DNA of 58,302 nucleotides from Pseudomonadota bacterium (GTDB taxonomy: Bacteria; Pseudomonadota; Gammaproteobacteria; Burkholderiales; Burkholderiaceae), in contig CAUJJP010000106.1 of the NCBI GenBank assembly GCA_963205525.1, positions 1 to 58,302 on the forward strand, written 5' to 3'. Under the pieces are notes generated by a model that worked only from the letters and a program-made list of their open reading frames with translations, was not told the origin of the DNA and ran no database searches. Every line of letters begins with the position of its first letter. Position 1 is the stretch's first letter. This document shows positions 23,106 through 33,180 of the stretch, in pieces. A program made the translations under genes and the position numbers.

Positions 23106-23750
23106 ATGGCCTGGACCCACGACCAGATGGCCGCGCTGGCGGCCAAGGAACTGCAGGACGGCTTCTACGTGAACCTCGGCATCGGGCTGCCGACCCTGGT
23201 GGCCAACCACGTGCCGGACGAGATGGAGGTCTGGCTGCAAAGCGAGAACGGCATGCTGGGCATAGGCCCGTTCCCCGATGAGGCCGAGGTCGACCCCGAC
23301 CTCATCAACGCCGGCAAGCAGACCGTGACCACCCTGCCGGGCAGCAGCATCTTCGGCAGCCACGACAGTTTCGCCATGATCCGCGGCGGCAAGATCAACC
23401 TGTCCATCCTGGGCGCGATGCAGGTCAGCGCCCGGGGCGACCTCGCGAACTGGATGATCCCCGGCAAGATGGTCAAGGGCATGGGCGGCGCCATGGACCT
23501 GGTGGCCGGTGTCGGCAGCGTGATCGTGCTGATGGAGCACGTGGCGAAGAAGAAGGACGGCAGCATCGACCTCAAGATCCTGCCGCAGTGCACGCTGCCG
23601 CTGACCGGGGTCGGGGTGGTGAACCGCATCATCACCGACCTCGCGGTGATGGACGTGACGCCGCAGGGCCTGAAGCTGGTCGCGCAGGCGCCCGGTGTCA
23701 GCGACGAGGAACTGCGCGCCAAGACCGGGGTGCCGCTGCTGGCGGCCTGA
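23106..23750 (+). CDS. scoB: 3-oxoacid CoA-transferase subunit B
   Basis: A 214-residue beta subunit. The catalytic glutamate lies in [13 protein letters not shown], preceded by [40 protein letters not shown] is also typical. With ScoA it forms the heterotetrameric transferase used in ketone-body or 3-oxoacid catabolism. The three-base gap to scoA indicates one operon. The next gene is convergent, with 53 bases between stops. Confidence 0.96.
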   Translation: MAWTHDQMAALAAKELQDGFYVNLGIGLPTLVANHVPDEMEVWLQSENGMLGIGPFPDEAEVDPDLINAGKQTVTTLPGSSIFGSHDSFAMIRGGKINLSILGAMQVSARGDLANWMIPGKMVKGMGGAMDLVAGVGSVIVLMEHVAKKKDGSIDLKILPQCTLPLTGVGVVNRIITDLAVMDVTPQGLKLVAQAPGVSDEELRAKTGVPLLAA

Positions 23751-23803
23751 GGTCGCGAACCCGGGGGAGGGCTGCCGACGGACGGTTCGGCTGAGGCGGC
23801 GCT

Positions 23804-26017
23804 TCAGCGGTGCTGCAGCAGCTGCGGGATGGTCACTTCGCAGACGATGCCCTGGCCGTCGCGCAGCCGCCAGTGGACCTCGCCGCCGAGCAGCTTGACA
23901 CGCTTGCGCACACCGCCCAGCCCCAGGCCGTGCGACCAGGCCTGCGGGTCGCGGCCGTTGCCGTCGTCGGCCACCCTGAGCTGAAGACGGCCCGCGACCA
24001 GGCTGGCGTCGATCTCGACCCGGGTCGCCTGCGCGTGCGTGATGGCGTTGCTCACCAGCTCGCGCAAAACCCGGGTCAGGGCCGACCACTGGACGACGCC
24101 GAGCTCCGGGTCGTCGTTGAAGGCGAATGACCAGCCGAGCTCGATGTGCGCTGCCGTCAGCCGCTGCTGGATGTCGGATTTCCATTCCGCCACCGAGTGC
24201 GACAGCCGGTGGCTGCTGGCCGCCAGCCCGCGCGTGAGCGTCTTCAGGTCCTGCAGCGTGTGGCGCAGGTAGTCCTCGATCTCCGGATCCTGGGCCTTGT
24301 ACATCAGCGTCAGCAGGCGCGCGCCGATGTCGTCGTGCAGATCCTGCGCGATGCGCTGGCGCTCCTCCGTGCGGCCGCGTTCGACCGCCTGGTCGTAGGC
24401 CACCGCGCGCCGCAGCTGGTCGACCACGCGGTCGGTCAGGCGCGCGTCCTCGCGCGTGAAGATGCGCCTGCCGTGGCGCGCAAAGCGCAGCACCAGCGAC
24501 ATCGGCTCGCCCTCGGCGGCGCTGCGCACCGGCACCACCAGGGCCGAGCCGTTGGCGAGCACGCGCGAGCGCGGCGCCGCATGCGTCAGCTGCAGCACCT
24601 CCAGCGGGTCGAACAGGGCGCGCAGCAACTCGGCCAGCAAAGCGGGCTGCTGCTGCGGCGCCTCCTGCACCTCGCGCGCGATCCGGTACAGGTGCTCGAA
24701 GGTCCGCTCGGTCGTCATCACCCGGCTGCCCACCATCTGGTCGAGCATCCATTGGCGCGCCGCGGCGTAGCCGGCGAGGGCGGTGAACACCGCCAGCGTC
24801 AGCGAGGCGAAGGGCTCGAGCGAGAACAGGGTGATGAACAGCAGGTCCAGCGAGGTCGCGATCGTCGACATGCCGGCCAGCATCGCCATCTCGCGCAGCA
24901 GCCGGCGCGTGCGCGACAGAAAGGGCACCAGCGCCAGCAGCGAGGCGACGAACAGCGACCAGACCGTGACCGCCGAGGTGGCGACCTCGCGCGCGATTCC
25001 GGTCTGCCACTCGGCCGCCACCAGGGCCGAATCGACGACCGCCATCGTTGCCAGGGCGGCGAGGCCGAAGCGGCGCATCGCGAGCGCGAAGGGGTTGGGT
25101 TCGCCGGCGTAGGAGCGCGACAGGACCGCGATCGCCGCCAGGCCGAGCGCGAGCACCGCCGCCTGGCCCCACCACCAGGCCTGGGGCAGGTCGGGCAGCA
25201 GCCAGGTGGCGGCGGCCGCCAGCAGCCAGGCCGCGGCGGCGATGGCGTGGCGCCAGGCCAGCGCACGCGGATACAGGGTGAAGACATGCACCGCCGCGGC
25301 GGCGGTGGCGAGGTCCAGCCCGAGCCGGCCGCGCATGTCGTTGCCCAGCCCGAGGGGCAGCGGCGAGAGCAGGCCGTCGGAGTCCACGCCTATCCACAGC
25401 AGGCTGAGCGCCTGACAGCCGGCCATCAGCGCGTACAGCAGGTTGGCCGCGCTCGGCCGCGCCAGCAGCACCACCGCACCGAGCACCGTCAGCGCCAGCG
25501 CCGGCATCGCCAGCAGCCAGAAGCCCATCCCGAGACCGGCGTGGCCGCGCGCGCGGGCCGCGACCTGCACCGCGCTGCCGTCGTCGAAGTGCAGCACCAC
25601 CTGCCGGCCTGCAAGCAGGGCGCCGAGCGCCGCGCGTGCCCGCACCGACGCGGCACGGCGCTCGTCGTCCACCGTCCAGCGCGGGCTGCCGAGCAGGCGC
25701 GCGGCGTCCACGCTCGGCAGTCCACCGGGCGCGGACAGGCGCAGCAGGCGGTGGCCGGCCAGCGCCTGCAGCGCGGGTTCGGCGCTGGACTGCAGCACCG
25801 GTTCGCCGCGCGCATCGGACTGCCACTGGGCGTCGATGGCGGGCAGCCGCACCAGCACGCGCACGGTGGCGAACAGGCCGAGACAGCTCGCCAGCACCGC
25901 CAGCACCAGCAGGCGGCGGCGCCAGCCCATCCAGCGCGTCGGTCGATGCGCGAGCACGCGCTCGAAGGCGCTCGCCTCGAACAGGGAATCGTCGACCTGG
26001 CCGCCCGCGGCGCTCAT
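23804..26017 (-). CDS. NarL-type sensor histidine kinase with multi-pass membrane input
   Basis: A 737-residue kinase. One helix near residue 35-52 (RRLLVLAVLASCLGLFATV) is followed by an extracytoplasmic region of about 110 residues, then a block of seven or so helices (about 165-420). A GAF-like cytoplasmic region follows. The HisKA_3 motif ERQRIAQDLHDDIGARLLTL and an HATPase_c domain (VLRELVSNAITHAQATRV, VADDGNGRD, HGLGLGGVRKRV) form the output. The His is followed by Asp, as in NarX/DegS-type kinases. The response regulator gene lies 22 bases upstream on the same strand, so they are an operon pair. The stimulus is unknown. Confidence 0.9.
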   Translation of the reverse strand: MSAAGGQVDDSLFEASAFERVLAHRPTRWMGWRRRLLVLAVLASCLGLFATVRVLVRLPAIDAQWQSDARGEPVLQSSAEPALQALAGHRLLRLSAPGGLPSVDAARLLGSPRWTVDDERRAASVRARAALGALLAGRQVVLHFDDGSAVQVAARARGHAGLGMGFWLLAMPALALTVLGAVVLLARPSAANLLYALMAGCQALSLLWIGVDSDGLLSPLPLGLGNDMRGRLGLDLATAAAAVHVFTLYPRALAWRHAIAAAAWLLAAAATWLLPDLPQAWWWGQAAVLALGLAAIAVLSRSYAGEPNPFALAMRRFGLAALATMAVVDSALVAAEWQTGIAREVATSAVTVWSLFVASLLALVPFLSRTRRLLREMAMLAGMSTIATSLDLLFITLFSLEPFASLTLAVFTALAGYAAARQWMLDQMVGSRVMTTERTFEHLYRIAREVQEAPQQQPALLAELLRALFDPLEVLQLTHAAPRSRVLANGSALVVPVRSAAEGEPMSLVLRFARHGRRIFTREDARLTDRVVDQLRRAVAYDQAVERGRTEERQRIAQDLHDDIGARLLTLMYKAQDPEIEDYLRHTLQDLKTLTRGLAASSHRLSHSVAEWKSDIQQRLTAAHIELGWSFAFNDDPELGVVQWSALTRVLRELVSNAITHAQATRVEIDASLVAGRLQLRVADDGNGRDPQAWSHGLGLGGVRKRVKLLGGEVHWRLRDGQGIVCEVTIPQLLQHR

Positions 26018-26039
26018 CGCTGGGCGCGGCTGGCGCGGC

Positions 26040-26777
26040 CTAGACCAGGCCTTGCTTGCTCGCCAGCACCGCCGCCTCGGCGCGGCTGGAGACGTTGAGC
26101 TTCTTGTAGATGGACTTGATGTGGTCGTTCACGGTGAACCACTTGATGCCCATCAGACTCGCGATCTCCTTGATCGTGAAGCCCTTGCTCAGGTAGGTGA
26201 GCACCTCGCTCTCGCGCGGGGTCAGCCGGTCGTGGTCGGGAAGCTTCTCGATCGGGACCGGCCGGCTGGTGGCAAAGCCGGTGGCCCGCATGAGGCCGGA
26301 GTCGGGGGCCTGCGCGTCGCCGACGCCGCTGTCGCGGAAGTGGGTCAGCAGCCGGCGCGCGATCGCCGGCGACAGCGGCGGCTGGCCGCGGACGATCTTC
26401 TGCAGTTCCTCCACCAGCACCTCGAAGCGGTCCTCCTTCAGCAGGTAGCCGTCGGCACCGCGCTGCAGGGCGGGGAACAGGTGGTCGTCATCGGAATAGA
26501 GCGTGGTGACGATCTTGGTCGCCGGGTAGTGGACCAGCTCCGACAGCAGATCCATGCCGTTGCCGTCCGGCAGTTCCAGGTCGACCAGGATGAGCTTGAA
26601 GGGGTCCACGCCGTGCAGCCCGCTGGCACCGCCGGCGAGTTCGATGTGGCGGCGCGCGGTCTCCAGGTCACCGGCCTCGGTGATCGCGTTGGCGTCGCTG
26701 AAGCTCTCGCGTACCACGCGGCACAGGAAGCTGCGGGCGACCGGGTTGTCCTCCAGGATCAGCACCTTGACCGGCAT
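26040..26777 (-). CDS. NarL/LuxR-family response regulator
   Basis: A 245-residue regulator. The receiver domain has acidic residues near Glu9-Asp10 (LILEDNPVARSFL), phospho-acceptor Asp66 (LILVDLELPDGNG) and a conserved Lys (YLLKEDRFE). A linker leads to a LuxR helix-turn-helix (LTPRESEVLTYLSKGFTIKE, FTVNDHIKSIYKKL). Helix 3 has the unusual wording MGIKWFTVNDH. ATG 26777 is preferred over the GTG at 26786, because GGAG lies 8 bases before it. It partners the kinase encoded 22 bases downstream. Confidence 0.93.
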   Translation of the reverse strand: MPVKVLILEDNPVARSFLCRVVRESFSDANAITEAGDLETARRHIELAGGASGLHGVDPFKLILVDLELPDGNGMDLLSELVHYPATKIVTTLYSDDDHLFPALQRGADGYLLKEDRFEVLVEELQKIVRGQPPLSPAIARRLLTHFRDSGVGDAQAPDSGLMRATGFATSRPVPIEKLPDHDRLTPRESEVLTYLSKGFTIKEIASLMGIKWFTVNDHIKSIYKKLNVSSRAEAAVLASKQGLV

Positions 26778-26962
26778 CGTGTCCACTCCACAGACGGCAG
26801 CGCCGCAGGAGGCAGCGCCCGACCACCGCGCTCGACATCGGTGATTCGCGTGATCCTAGCGCAGCGTGCGGCGCCGGCCTGCTGCTCGCTTGGGGGTTGA
26901 CGCCCGCATTGGGGGCGCATCGCGCCGGCTGGCCGGGGAGGTCGTTTCGGTCGGCCAGCGAT

Positions 26963-27002
26963 GCCGAAAGCGGCCGAAAGCGGCTGAAAGCGGCCGAAAG
27001 CG
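26963..27002. repeat. Four tandem 10-bp repeats upstream of surE
   Basis: GCCGAAAGCG occurs four times (one copy GCTGAAAGCG), ending 27 bases before the surE start. The period is close to one helical turn. Confidence 0.92.
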
Positions 27003-27029
27003 GCCTTTGGCGCTCCCTACAATGCCCGT

Positions 27030-27785
27030 ATGCACATCCTGATTGCGAACGACGACGGCCACCTCGCGCCTGGCATCGCGGCCCTGGTGGCGGCCTGCGA
27101 GGGGTTGGGCACGGTCGACGTGGTGGCGCCGGAGCGCAACGCCAGCGGCACGTCCAACGCGCTCACCCTGGGTCGTCCGCTGTCGGTGTTCGAGAACGCC
27201 GTCGGCTGGCGCGTCGTCAGCGGCACGCCCTCGGACTGCGTGCACGTCGCGCTCACCGGGCTGCTGCCGCGGCGCCCGGATCTGCTGCTGTCGGGCATCA
27301 ACAACGGCGCCAACATGGGCGACGACACCCTGTACTCGGGCACCGTGGCGGCGGCGATGGAAGGCTATCTGTTCGGCGTGCCGGCGGTCGCCTTCTCGCT
27401 CGTCGACAAGGGCTGGACCCACCTGGACGCGGCGGCGCGCACGGCGCGCGCCCTGATCGACGAGATCCTCGCCCGCGGTCTGCCCGATGCGCCCTGGTTG
27501 CTCAACGTCAACATCCCCAACCAGGCCGACGCCGATCGCCTGCCGCGCCACGTCACCCGGCTCGGCCGCCGCCACGCCAGCGCGCCCGTCATACGCCAGG
27601 ACAGCCCGGGAGGCGAGCCTCTGTACTGGATCGGTCCCGCGGGTGACGCGAAAGAGGCCGGCCCGGGCACCGACTTCCACGCAGTGGCGGCGGGCCAGGT
27701 GTCGATCACGCCGCTGCAGGTGGACCTCACCGACCACGCCCGGCTGACGAACTGGGCGGCACGCCTGGCACGGAGCCGCGCGTGA
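27030..27785 (+). CDS. surE: 5'/3'-nucleotidase SurE
   Basis: A 251-residue nucleotidase with the metal-binding start [35 protein letters not shown] and the second metal site [13 protein letters not shown], then [11 protein letters not shown]. SurE dephosphorylates nucleoside monophosphates and is linked to stationary-phase survival. It heads a tightly overlapping operon with pcm and nlpD. A TACAAT hexamer at 27018-27023 could be a -10, but it would give an almost leaderless transcript, so it is uncertain. Confidence 0.96.
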   Translation: MHILIANDDGHLAPGIAALVAACEGLGTVDVVAPERNASGTSNALTLGRPLSVFENAVGWRVVSGTPSDCVHVALTGLLPRRPDLLLSGINNGANMGDDTLYSGTVAAAMEGYLFGVPAVAFSLVDKGWTHLDAAARTARALIDEILARGLPDAPWLLNVNIPNQADADRLPRHVTRLGRRHASAPVIRQDSPGGEPLYWIGPAGDAKEAGPGTDFHAVAAGQVSITPLQVDLTDHARLTNWAARLARSRA

Positions 27786-28582
27786 GCGCAGCGCCGCGGC
27801 GCCCGCGATTCCCGGCCACGCTGAGCGCCAGCGCGCCGCCTGCCGGCACCGCCCTCGCGCGCCCGCAGCGACCGCTGGCGGACGCCGCACGCGAGGCGGC
27901 GCGGCGCAGTGCGCCGACCGGGCTGGGCCTGGACTCGACCGCGGTGCGCGCGCGCATGGTGCAGCGCCTGCGTGGCGACGGCATCGCCGACGAGCGCGTG
28001 CTGGCGGCGTTTGCCGAGGTGGCGCGCCACCGCTTCGTCGACAGCGCCCTGGCCACCCAGGCCTACGAGGACACGAGCCTGCCGATCGGGCTCGGCCAGA
28101 CCATCTCCAAGCCTTCGGTGGTGGCGCGCATGCTGGCACTGGCGGCGGCGGCTCCGGCGGCGCAGCGCCGTGGCGGCCTCGGGCGCGTGCTCGAGATCGG
28201 CAGCGGCTGCGGCTACCAGACCGCGCTGCTGGCGCGGCTCGGGCAGCAGGTGCTGTCCATCGAGCGCCTGCAGCCGCTGCACGAGAAGGCGCGCGCCAAC
28301 CTGGCCGACGACGGCCGGCGCTCGGCGATCCGCCTGGTCTGGGGCGATGGCCGCCTGGGCCACCCGCCGAACGCGCCTTACGACACCCTCATCGCCGCCG
28401 CCGGCGGCGAGGACCTGCCGCCGGCCTGGCTGAGCCAGCTCGCCGACGGCGGCCGTCTGGTCGCACCGGTGCAGGAGGGCGCGCAGCAGGCCTTGCTGGT
28501 GGTGGACCGCGATGGCGAGCGCCTGCTGCGCCAGCGGCTCGAAGCCGTGTTGTTCGTCCCTCTAAAATCCGGCGTCGAATGA
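27782..28582 (+). CDS. pcm: Protein-L-isoaspartate O-methyltransferase
   Basis: A 266-residue repair enzyme that methylates isoaspartyl residues in damaged proteins. The family block [20 protein letters not shown] and the SAM motif [18 protein letters not shown] are intact. It is longer than E. coli Pcm (208) because of an Ala/Arg/Pro-rich N-terminal extension of about 50 residues. The GTG start overlaps the surE stop by four bases, and its own stop overlaps the nlpD start by four. Confidence 0.94.
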   Translation: MSAAPRRPRFPATLSASAPPAGTALARPQRPLADAAREAARRSAPTGLGLDSTAVRARMVQRLRGDGIADERVLAAFAEVARHRFVDSALATQAYEDTSLPIGLGQTISKPSVVARMLALAAAAPAAQRRGGLGRVLEIGSGCGYQTALLARLGQQVLSIERLQPLHEKARANLADDGRRSAIRLVWGDGRLGHPPNAPYDTLIAAAGGEDLPPAWLSQLADGGRLVAPVQEGAQQALLVVDRDGERLLRQRLEAVLFVPLKSGVE

Positions 28583-29460
28583 GACTCGCATCCCTTGCCC
28601 TGGGCGCGGCAGCCCTGCTGCTCGCCGCCTGCTCCTCGACCCAGCATCGGGCACCGGTCGAACAGCGCGGCAGCGCCGCGCGACCGGCCGTCGTGGCCAA
28701 GGCACCGACCGGCCCCGCACCCGAAGCGACCGCGGCCGACGCCACGCCCGTGCGCCCCCTGGCGCCTGGCAGCTATGTCGTCAAGGCCGGCGACACCCTG
28801 ATCCGGATCGGCCTGGAGAACGGGCAGAACTGGCGCGACATCGCGCGCTGGAGCGGAATCGAGAACCCGAACCAGCTGGAAGTCGGGCAGGTGCTGCGCG
28901 TGCTGCCGCCCGAGCCGGTGGCCGGGGCGGCGGTGGCGCAGCCGGTGGCACCGGTGGCGCGCAACGACAGCAAGCCGCTGCCTGCCAGCAGCGCGGCCGG
29001 GCCCGCCACGGCGGCGGCGGCGCCGGCCGCCACCGCCAGCACGGCCAGCACGGCCAGCACGGCGGCGAATCCGGCACCGAAGGACGGCGACGATGACCTG
29101 AGCTGGCAGTGGCCGGCCAGCGGCCCCGTGATACGCGGCTTCGACGAGGCGCGCAGCAAGGGCGTGGCCATCGGGGGCCAGGCCGGCGAGCCGGTGCTGG
29201 CGGCGGCCGATGGCCGGGTGGTCTATGCCGGTTCGGGTCTGAGGGGTTACGGCAACCTCGTGATCGTCAAGCACAACGCCACCTTCCTCAGCGCCTACGC
29301 GCACAACCAGACCTTGCTGGTGAAGGAGGACCAGGCTGTGCGGCGCGGGCAGAAGATCGCCGAGATGGGGGCCAGCGACGCCGACCGGGTGCAGCTGCAC
29401 TTCGAGATCCGGCGCCTGGGCAAGCCGGTCGACCCGACGCGCTACCTGCCGCCGCGCTGA
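28579..29460 (+). CDS. nlpD: NlpD-type LysM/M23 lipoprotein, amidase activator
   Basis: A lipoprotein of 293 residues. The signal ends in the lipobox LLAAC, followed by a LysM domain ([20 protein letters not shown] to [10 protein letters not shown]), a long Ala/Pro/Thr linker and a C-terminal LytM/M23 domain. The zinc-site His/Asp pair is missing ([13 protein letters not shown]), although [14 protein letters not shown] remains, so it is non-catalytic like E. coli NlpD, which activates AmiC during septum splitting. It is coupled to pcm by a four-base overlap. rpoS, the usual next gene, is absent. Confidence 0.93.
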   Translation: MRLASLALGAAALLLAACSSTQHRAPVEQRGSAARPAVVAKAPTGPAPEATAADATPVRPLAPGSYVVKAGDTLIRIGLENGQNWRDIARWSGIENPNQLEVGQVLRVLPPEPVAGAAVAQPVAPVARNDSKPLPASSAAGPATAAAAPAATASTASTASTAANPAPKDGDDDLSWQWPASGPVIRGFDEARSKGVAIGGQAGEPVLAAADGRVVYAGSGLRGYGNLVIVKHNATFLSAYAHNQTLLVKEDQAVRRGQKIAEMGASDADRVQLHFEIRRLGKPVDPTRYLPPR

Positions 29461-29529
29461 GCGCGCGGCGCGCTGGCCTGCGGGCGCGTGTCGCCCGGGT
29501 CGCCGGCCGGCGCCCGGATAATCCGGCCG

Positions 29530-30882
29530 ATGTCGGAATCAAATGACGAATGGCTGGAGGTCGAGTCGCTCGACCTCGAAGGGCAGGGCGTGGCGCACCG
29601 CGCCGACGGCAAGGTGGTCTTCATCGAGGGCGCGCTTCCCGGCGAGCGGGTGCAGGCCAGCATCAGCCGGCGCAAGAACCAGTGGGAGCAGGGCCAGCTC
29701 AGCGCGCTGGCACGCGAGAGCGCGCAGCGCGTGCGCCCCGGCTGCCCGCACTTCGGCCTCCACCGCGAGGCCTGCGGTGGCTGCAAGATCCAGCACCTGC
29801 ATCCGGCAGCCCAGGTGGCGATCAAGCAGCGCGCACTGGAAGACCAGCTCTGGCACCTGGGCAAGGTACGCGCCGAGCAGTGCCTGCGGCCCATCGAAGG
29901 CCCGGCCTGGGGCTACCGGCAGCGCGCGCGGCTGTCGGTGCGCCATGTGGCGCGCAAGGGCGTGGTGCTGGTCGGGTTTCACGAGCGCAAGTCGCGCTAC
30001 GTGGCCGACATGCAGGTCTGCCCGGTGCTGCCGGCGGCGGTGAGCGCCATGCTGCCGGCGCTGCGCGAGCTGATCGCGCAGATGGACGAGCGCGACCGGC
30101 TGCCGCAGATCGAGCTCGCGATGGGTGACGCCGTGGTCGCCCTCGTGCTGCGCCATCTGGCGCCGCTGCCGGACGCCGACCTGCAGCGCCTGCGCGACTT
30201 CGCGCGCATGCACGGCGTCCAGTGGTGGCTGCAGCCCAAGGGCCCGGACAGCGTTCGGCTGCTCGACGAAGGCGGGCCCGAGCTGGCATACGCGCTGCCC
30301 GAGTTCGACCTGCGCATGCCCTTCAAGCCGACCGACTTCACGCAGGTGAACCCTCAGATCAACCGCGTGCTGGTGCAGCGCGCGCTGGCGCGGCTGGCGG
30401 TGCAGCCCGGCGAGCGGGTGATCGACTGGTTCTGCGGCCTGGGCAACTTCACGCTCCCGATCGCGCGCGTCGGCGCCCGGGTGCTGGGCATCGAGGGCAG
30501 CCCGGCGCTGGTGCAGCGCGCGGCCGACAACGCGCGCCTGAACGGCCTGCAGGCCGAGTTCGAGGCGCGCAACCTGTTCGAGCTCGGCGCGGCCGACCTG
30601 CAGGCGCTGGGTGGGGTGGACCGCTGGCTGATCGACCCGCCACGCGAAGGTGCTTTCGCACTCGCGAAGGCGACGGCCGACCTCGTGCAGGCGGGCGCCG
30701 ACTGGCAGCCGCCGCGGCGCATCGTCTACGTGAGCTGCAACCCGGCGACGCTGGCGCGCGATGCCGGCTTGCTGGTGCACCAGGCGGGCTACCGCTGCAG
30801 TGCCGCCGGCGTCGTCAACATGTTCCCGCACACCGCGCACGTGGAGAGCCTGGCGGTGTTCGACCGCGCGGACGCGGCTTAG
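29530..30882 (+). CDS. rlmD: 23S rRNA (uracil-1939-C5)-methyltransferase RlmD
   Basis: A 450-residue RNA m5U methyltransferase. An N-terminal TRAM domain ([20 protein letters not shown]) precedes the 4Fe-4S cysteines ([19 protein letters not shown]). The Rossmann domain has [16 protein letters not shown], and the catalytic cysteine lies in [14 protein letters not shown]. It modifies U1939 of 23S rRNA. ATG 29530 gives the family N-terminus. It lies 69 bases after nlpD and ends at a bidirectional terminator. Confidence 0.96.
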   Translation: MSESNDEWLEVESLDLEGQGVAHRADGKVVFIEGALPGERVQASISRRKNQWEQGQLSALARESAQRVRPGCPHFGLHREACGGCKIQHLHPAAQVAIKQRALEDQLWHLGKVRAEQCLRPIEGPAWGYRQRARLSVRHVARKGVVLVGFHERKSRYVADMQVCPVLPAAVSAMLPALRELIAQMDERDRLPQIELAMGDAVVALVLRHLAPLPDADLQRLRDFARMHGVQWWLQPKGPDSVRLLDEGGPELAYALPEFDLRMPFKPTDFTQVNPQINRVLVQRALARLAVQPGERVIDWFCGLGNFTLPIARVGARVLGIEGSPALVQRAADNARLNGLQAEFEARNLFELGAADLQALGGVDRWLIDPPREGAFALAKATADLVQAGADWQPPRRIVYVSCNPATLARDAGLLVHQAGYRCSAAGVVNMFPHTAHVESLAVFDRADAA

Positions 30883-30933
30883 GGCGGGGCGCCGGCAATC
30901 CGGGACATGTCCCGCTGCCGGCGACCGGCGTGA

Positions 30934-30957
30934 AAAAGGGGCCCGCGGGCCCCTTTT
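30934..30957. terminator. Bidirectional terminator between rlmD and the BI-1 gene
   Basis: AAAAGGGGCCC (30934-30944) pairs with GGGCCCCTTTT (30947-30957) across a two-base centre, giving T-runs on both strands. It lies between the convergent stop codons of rlmD (30882) and the BI-1 gene (30977). Confidence 0.93.
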
Positions 30958-30976
30958 GCGTTGCAGTGCGCAGCGA

Positions 30977-31672
30977 TCAGTCGCTGTTGCCGCCGAAGAT
31001 GCCCAGCAGCGACAGCAGGGCCTGGAACACGTTGTAGATGCTCAGGTAGACGCCCAGGGTGGCGGTGATGTAGTTGGTCTCGTAGCCGTCCTGCACACGC
31101 TTGAGGTCGTGCAGGATGAAGGCCGAGAAGATGCCGATCACCAGCACCGACAGCGTGATCATGAGCGCGCTGGACTGGATGAAGAAGTTGGCGATGCCCA
31201 TCACCAGCACCATCACGGCGCCGATCATCAGCCACTTGCCCATCGCGCTGAGGTCGCGCTTGATCACCGTGCTCAGCGAAGCCATGGCGAAGAAGACCGC
31301 TGCCGTGCCCGCGAAGGCGGTCATGATCAGGCTCATGCCGTTGGCCAGGCCCAGCACGACGCCGATCAGGCGCGCCAGCATGATGCCCATGAAGAAGGTG
31401 AAGGCCAGCAGCACCGGCACGCCGGCAGCCGAGTTCTTCGTCTTCTCGATCGCGAACATGAAGCCGAAGGCGCCGACCATGAACACGATCAGGCCGATGC
31501 CGGGCGTCATCGCCGCGGCCAGCCCGGTGCTCACGCCCAGCCAGGCGCCGAGCACGGTGGGCACCATCGACAGCGCCAGCAGCCAGTAGGTGTTGCGCAG
31601 GACGCGGTTGCGCTGCGAGGCGAGGGCGCCTGCAGCGGCCCTGCCGGGGAAGGTTTGCACGTGGTCGGTCAT
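30977..31672 (-). CDS. Bax inhibitor-1 (YccA/BI-1) family membrane protein
   Basis: A 231-residue protein with seven membrane helices. Family landmarks are RNTYWLLALSMVPTVLGAW near the N-terminus, FTFFMGIMLARLIG, and the acidic C-terminal FILHDLKRVQDGYETNYITATL. E. coli YccA of this family binds and modulates FtsH; ftsH lies 7 kb away in this window but is not in the same operon. It is transcribed alone, from the region shared with the carA promoter. Confidence 0.92.
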   Translation of the reverse strand: MTDHVQTFPGRAAAGALASQRNRVLRNTYWLLALSMVPTVLGAWLGVSTGLAAAMTPGIGLIVFMVGAFGFMFAIEKTKNSAAGVPVLLAFTFFMGIMLARLIGVVLGLANGMSLIMTAFAGTAAVFFAMASLSTVIKRDLSAMGKWLMIGAVMVLVMGIANFFIQSSALMITLSVLVIGIFSAFILHDLKRVQDGYETNYITATLGVYLSIYNVFQALLSLLGIFGGNSD

Positions 31673-32024
31673 CGGGTGGCCTCCAAGTTAGGGATTGAAA
31701 AACACGAGTCTCGACTAGGACTTGTTGCGGGCGATTCTAGTTCCGGGCCGATGTTTGTGCCGAGCCGGTGGTCCATGATGCATGGCGCAGCCGGCGCGCA
31801 GGACTCGGAGTTGACCCGGGGATTGGCGGTTCGCGGGCTATACTCCGCAGGTTTACCTGCCAGGAAACTGGCATCACACGCAGCCCCGCGCCGACCGTGC
31901 CGACTGAATGGCCGAGCCTCGCTCGGCCCGTCGACTCCCTGGATGGCCGATCCCCGGCCTGTGCCGACGCCACGGTCGGAACCGGGCGCCGGCTCGGGGC
32001 CTGCGCACACCGGAGCCTACGCCC
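31673..32024 (+). promoter_or_regulatory. carA promoter and leader with GNRA hairpin
   Basis: This 352-bp gap holds a -10-like TATACT at 31839-31844, predicting a start near 31851. A TTGACC at 31811 is 22 bp away, too far for a normal -35. Just after the predicted start lies a hairpin with stem TGCCAG/CTGGCA (31858-31863 and 31868-31873) and a GAAA tetraloop. The remaining 150-base leader shows no recognisable riboswitch. GGAG at 32012 precedes the TTG start of carA by 9 bases. Confidence 0.5.
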
Positions 32025-33176
32025 TTGCTGCCTGTCCTGCCCCCCGCCGTCCTGGCACTTGCAGACGGCTCGACTTTTCTGGGCCACTCGATCGGCGCCG
32101 CCGGTCGCACCGTCGGCGAGGTGGTCTTCAACACCGCGCTGACCGGCTACCAGGAGATCCTCACCGATGCCTCCTACTGCCGCCAGATCGTCACCCTGAC
32201 CTATCCGCACATCGGCAACTACGGCGTCAACGATGAAGACGTCGAGGGCCGGCACGTGCACGCGGCCGGCCTCGTGATGCGCGACCTGCCGCTGCGGGCT
32301 TCGAGCTTCCGCGCCTCGCGCAGCCTCGGGCAGTACCTGCAGGACGAGGGCACGGTGGCGATCGCCGGCATCGACACCCGCCGCCTGACCCGGCTGCTGC
32401 GCAGCAGCGGGGCACAGAACGGCTGCATCGTCGCCCACGCGCCGGGCACGGTGGTGGGCGAAGCCGAGATCGCCGATGCGCTGGCGGCGGCGCGCTCGGC
32501 GCCCAGCATGGTCGGGCTGGACCTGGCGCGCGTCGTCACCACCCCCCAGCGCCACGAATGGACGGCCACCGAATGGGCGCTCGGCCAGGGCAGCGGCAGC
32601 CAGGCGAAGCCGCGCTGGCACGTCGTGGCCTACGACTTCGGCGTCAAGCACAACATCCTGCGCATGCTGGCCAGCCGCGGCTGCCGGCTCACCGTGGTGC
32701 CGGCGACGACGCCGGCGGCCGAGGTGCTGGCGCTGGCGCCGGACGGCATCTTCCTGTCCAACGGCCCCGGCGATCCGCAGGCCTGCGGCTATGCGATCGA
32801 GGCCGTGCGCGAGCTGCTGGACAGCGGTCTGCCGACCTTCGGCATCTGCCTGGGCCACCAGATCATGGCGCTGGCATCGGGGGCCAGGACCTACAAGATG
32901 AAGTTCGGCCACCACGGCGCCAACCATCCGGTGAAGGACCTGCAGACCGGCCGGGTCAGCATCACGAGCCAGAACCACGGCTTCGCGGTCGACATGGCCA
33001 CGCTGCCGGCCAGTCTGCGCGCCACCCATGTCAGCCTGTTCGACGGCAGCCTGCAGGGCATGGCACGCACCGACCGGCCGGCGTTCAGCTTTCAGGGTCA
33101 CCCGGAGGCGAGCCCCGGGCCGCGCGACATCGCCGAGCTGTTCGACCGTTTCGTGAACCTGATGGAGCAACGCTGA
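32025..33176 (+). CDS. carA: Carbamoyl-phosphate synthase small subunit
   Basis: A 383-residue glutamine amidotransferase subunit, close to E. coli CarA (382). The N-terminal part has [19 protein letters not shown] and [11 protein letters not shown]. The class I glutaminase has the nucleophile in [15 protein letters not shown], and the His-Glu pair in [13 protein letters not shown]. It supplies ammonia to CarB for arginine and pyrimidine synthesis. There is no ATG at the family start; TTG 32025 with GGAG 9 bases upstream fits best. A 71-bp repeat element separates it from carB. Confidence 0.95.
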   Translation: MLPVLPPAVLALADGSTFLGHSIGAAGRTVGEVVFNTALTGYQEILTDASYCRQIVTLTYPHIGNYGVNDEDVEGRHVHAAGLVMRDLPLRASSFRASRSLGQYLQDEGTVAIAGIDTRRLTRLLRSSGAQNGCIVAHAPGTVVGEAEIADALAAARSAPSMVGLDLARVVTTPQRHEWTATEWALGQGSGSQAKPRWHVVAYDFGVKHNILRMLASRGCRLTVVPATTPAAEVLALAPDGIFLSNGPGDPQACGYAIEAVRELLDSGLPTFGICLGHQIMALASGARTYKMKFGHHGANHPVKDLQTGRVSITSQNHGFAVDMATLPASLRATHVSLFDGSLQGMARTDRPAFSFQGHPEASPGPRDIAELFDRFVNLMEQR

Positions 33177-33180
33177 GATG

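Noticed and set aside
28579..29460. NlpD as an active M23 peptidase
   Set aside because: The zinc-binding His and Asp of the first motif are missing (GVAIGGQ), so only the amidase-activator role is reasonable.
31811..31816. TTGACC as -35 for the carA TATACT box
   Set aside because: The spacing is 22 bp, outside the 16-18 bp range for sigma-70 promoters.
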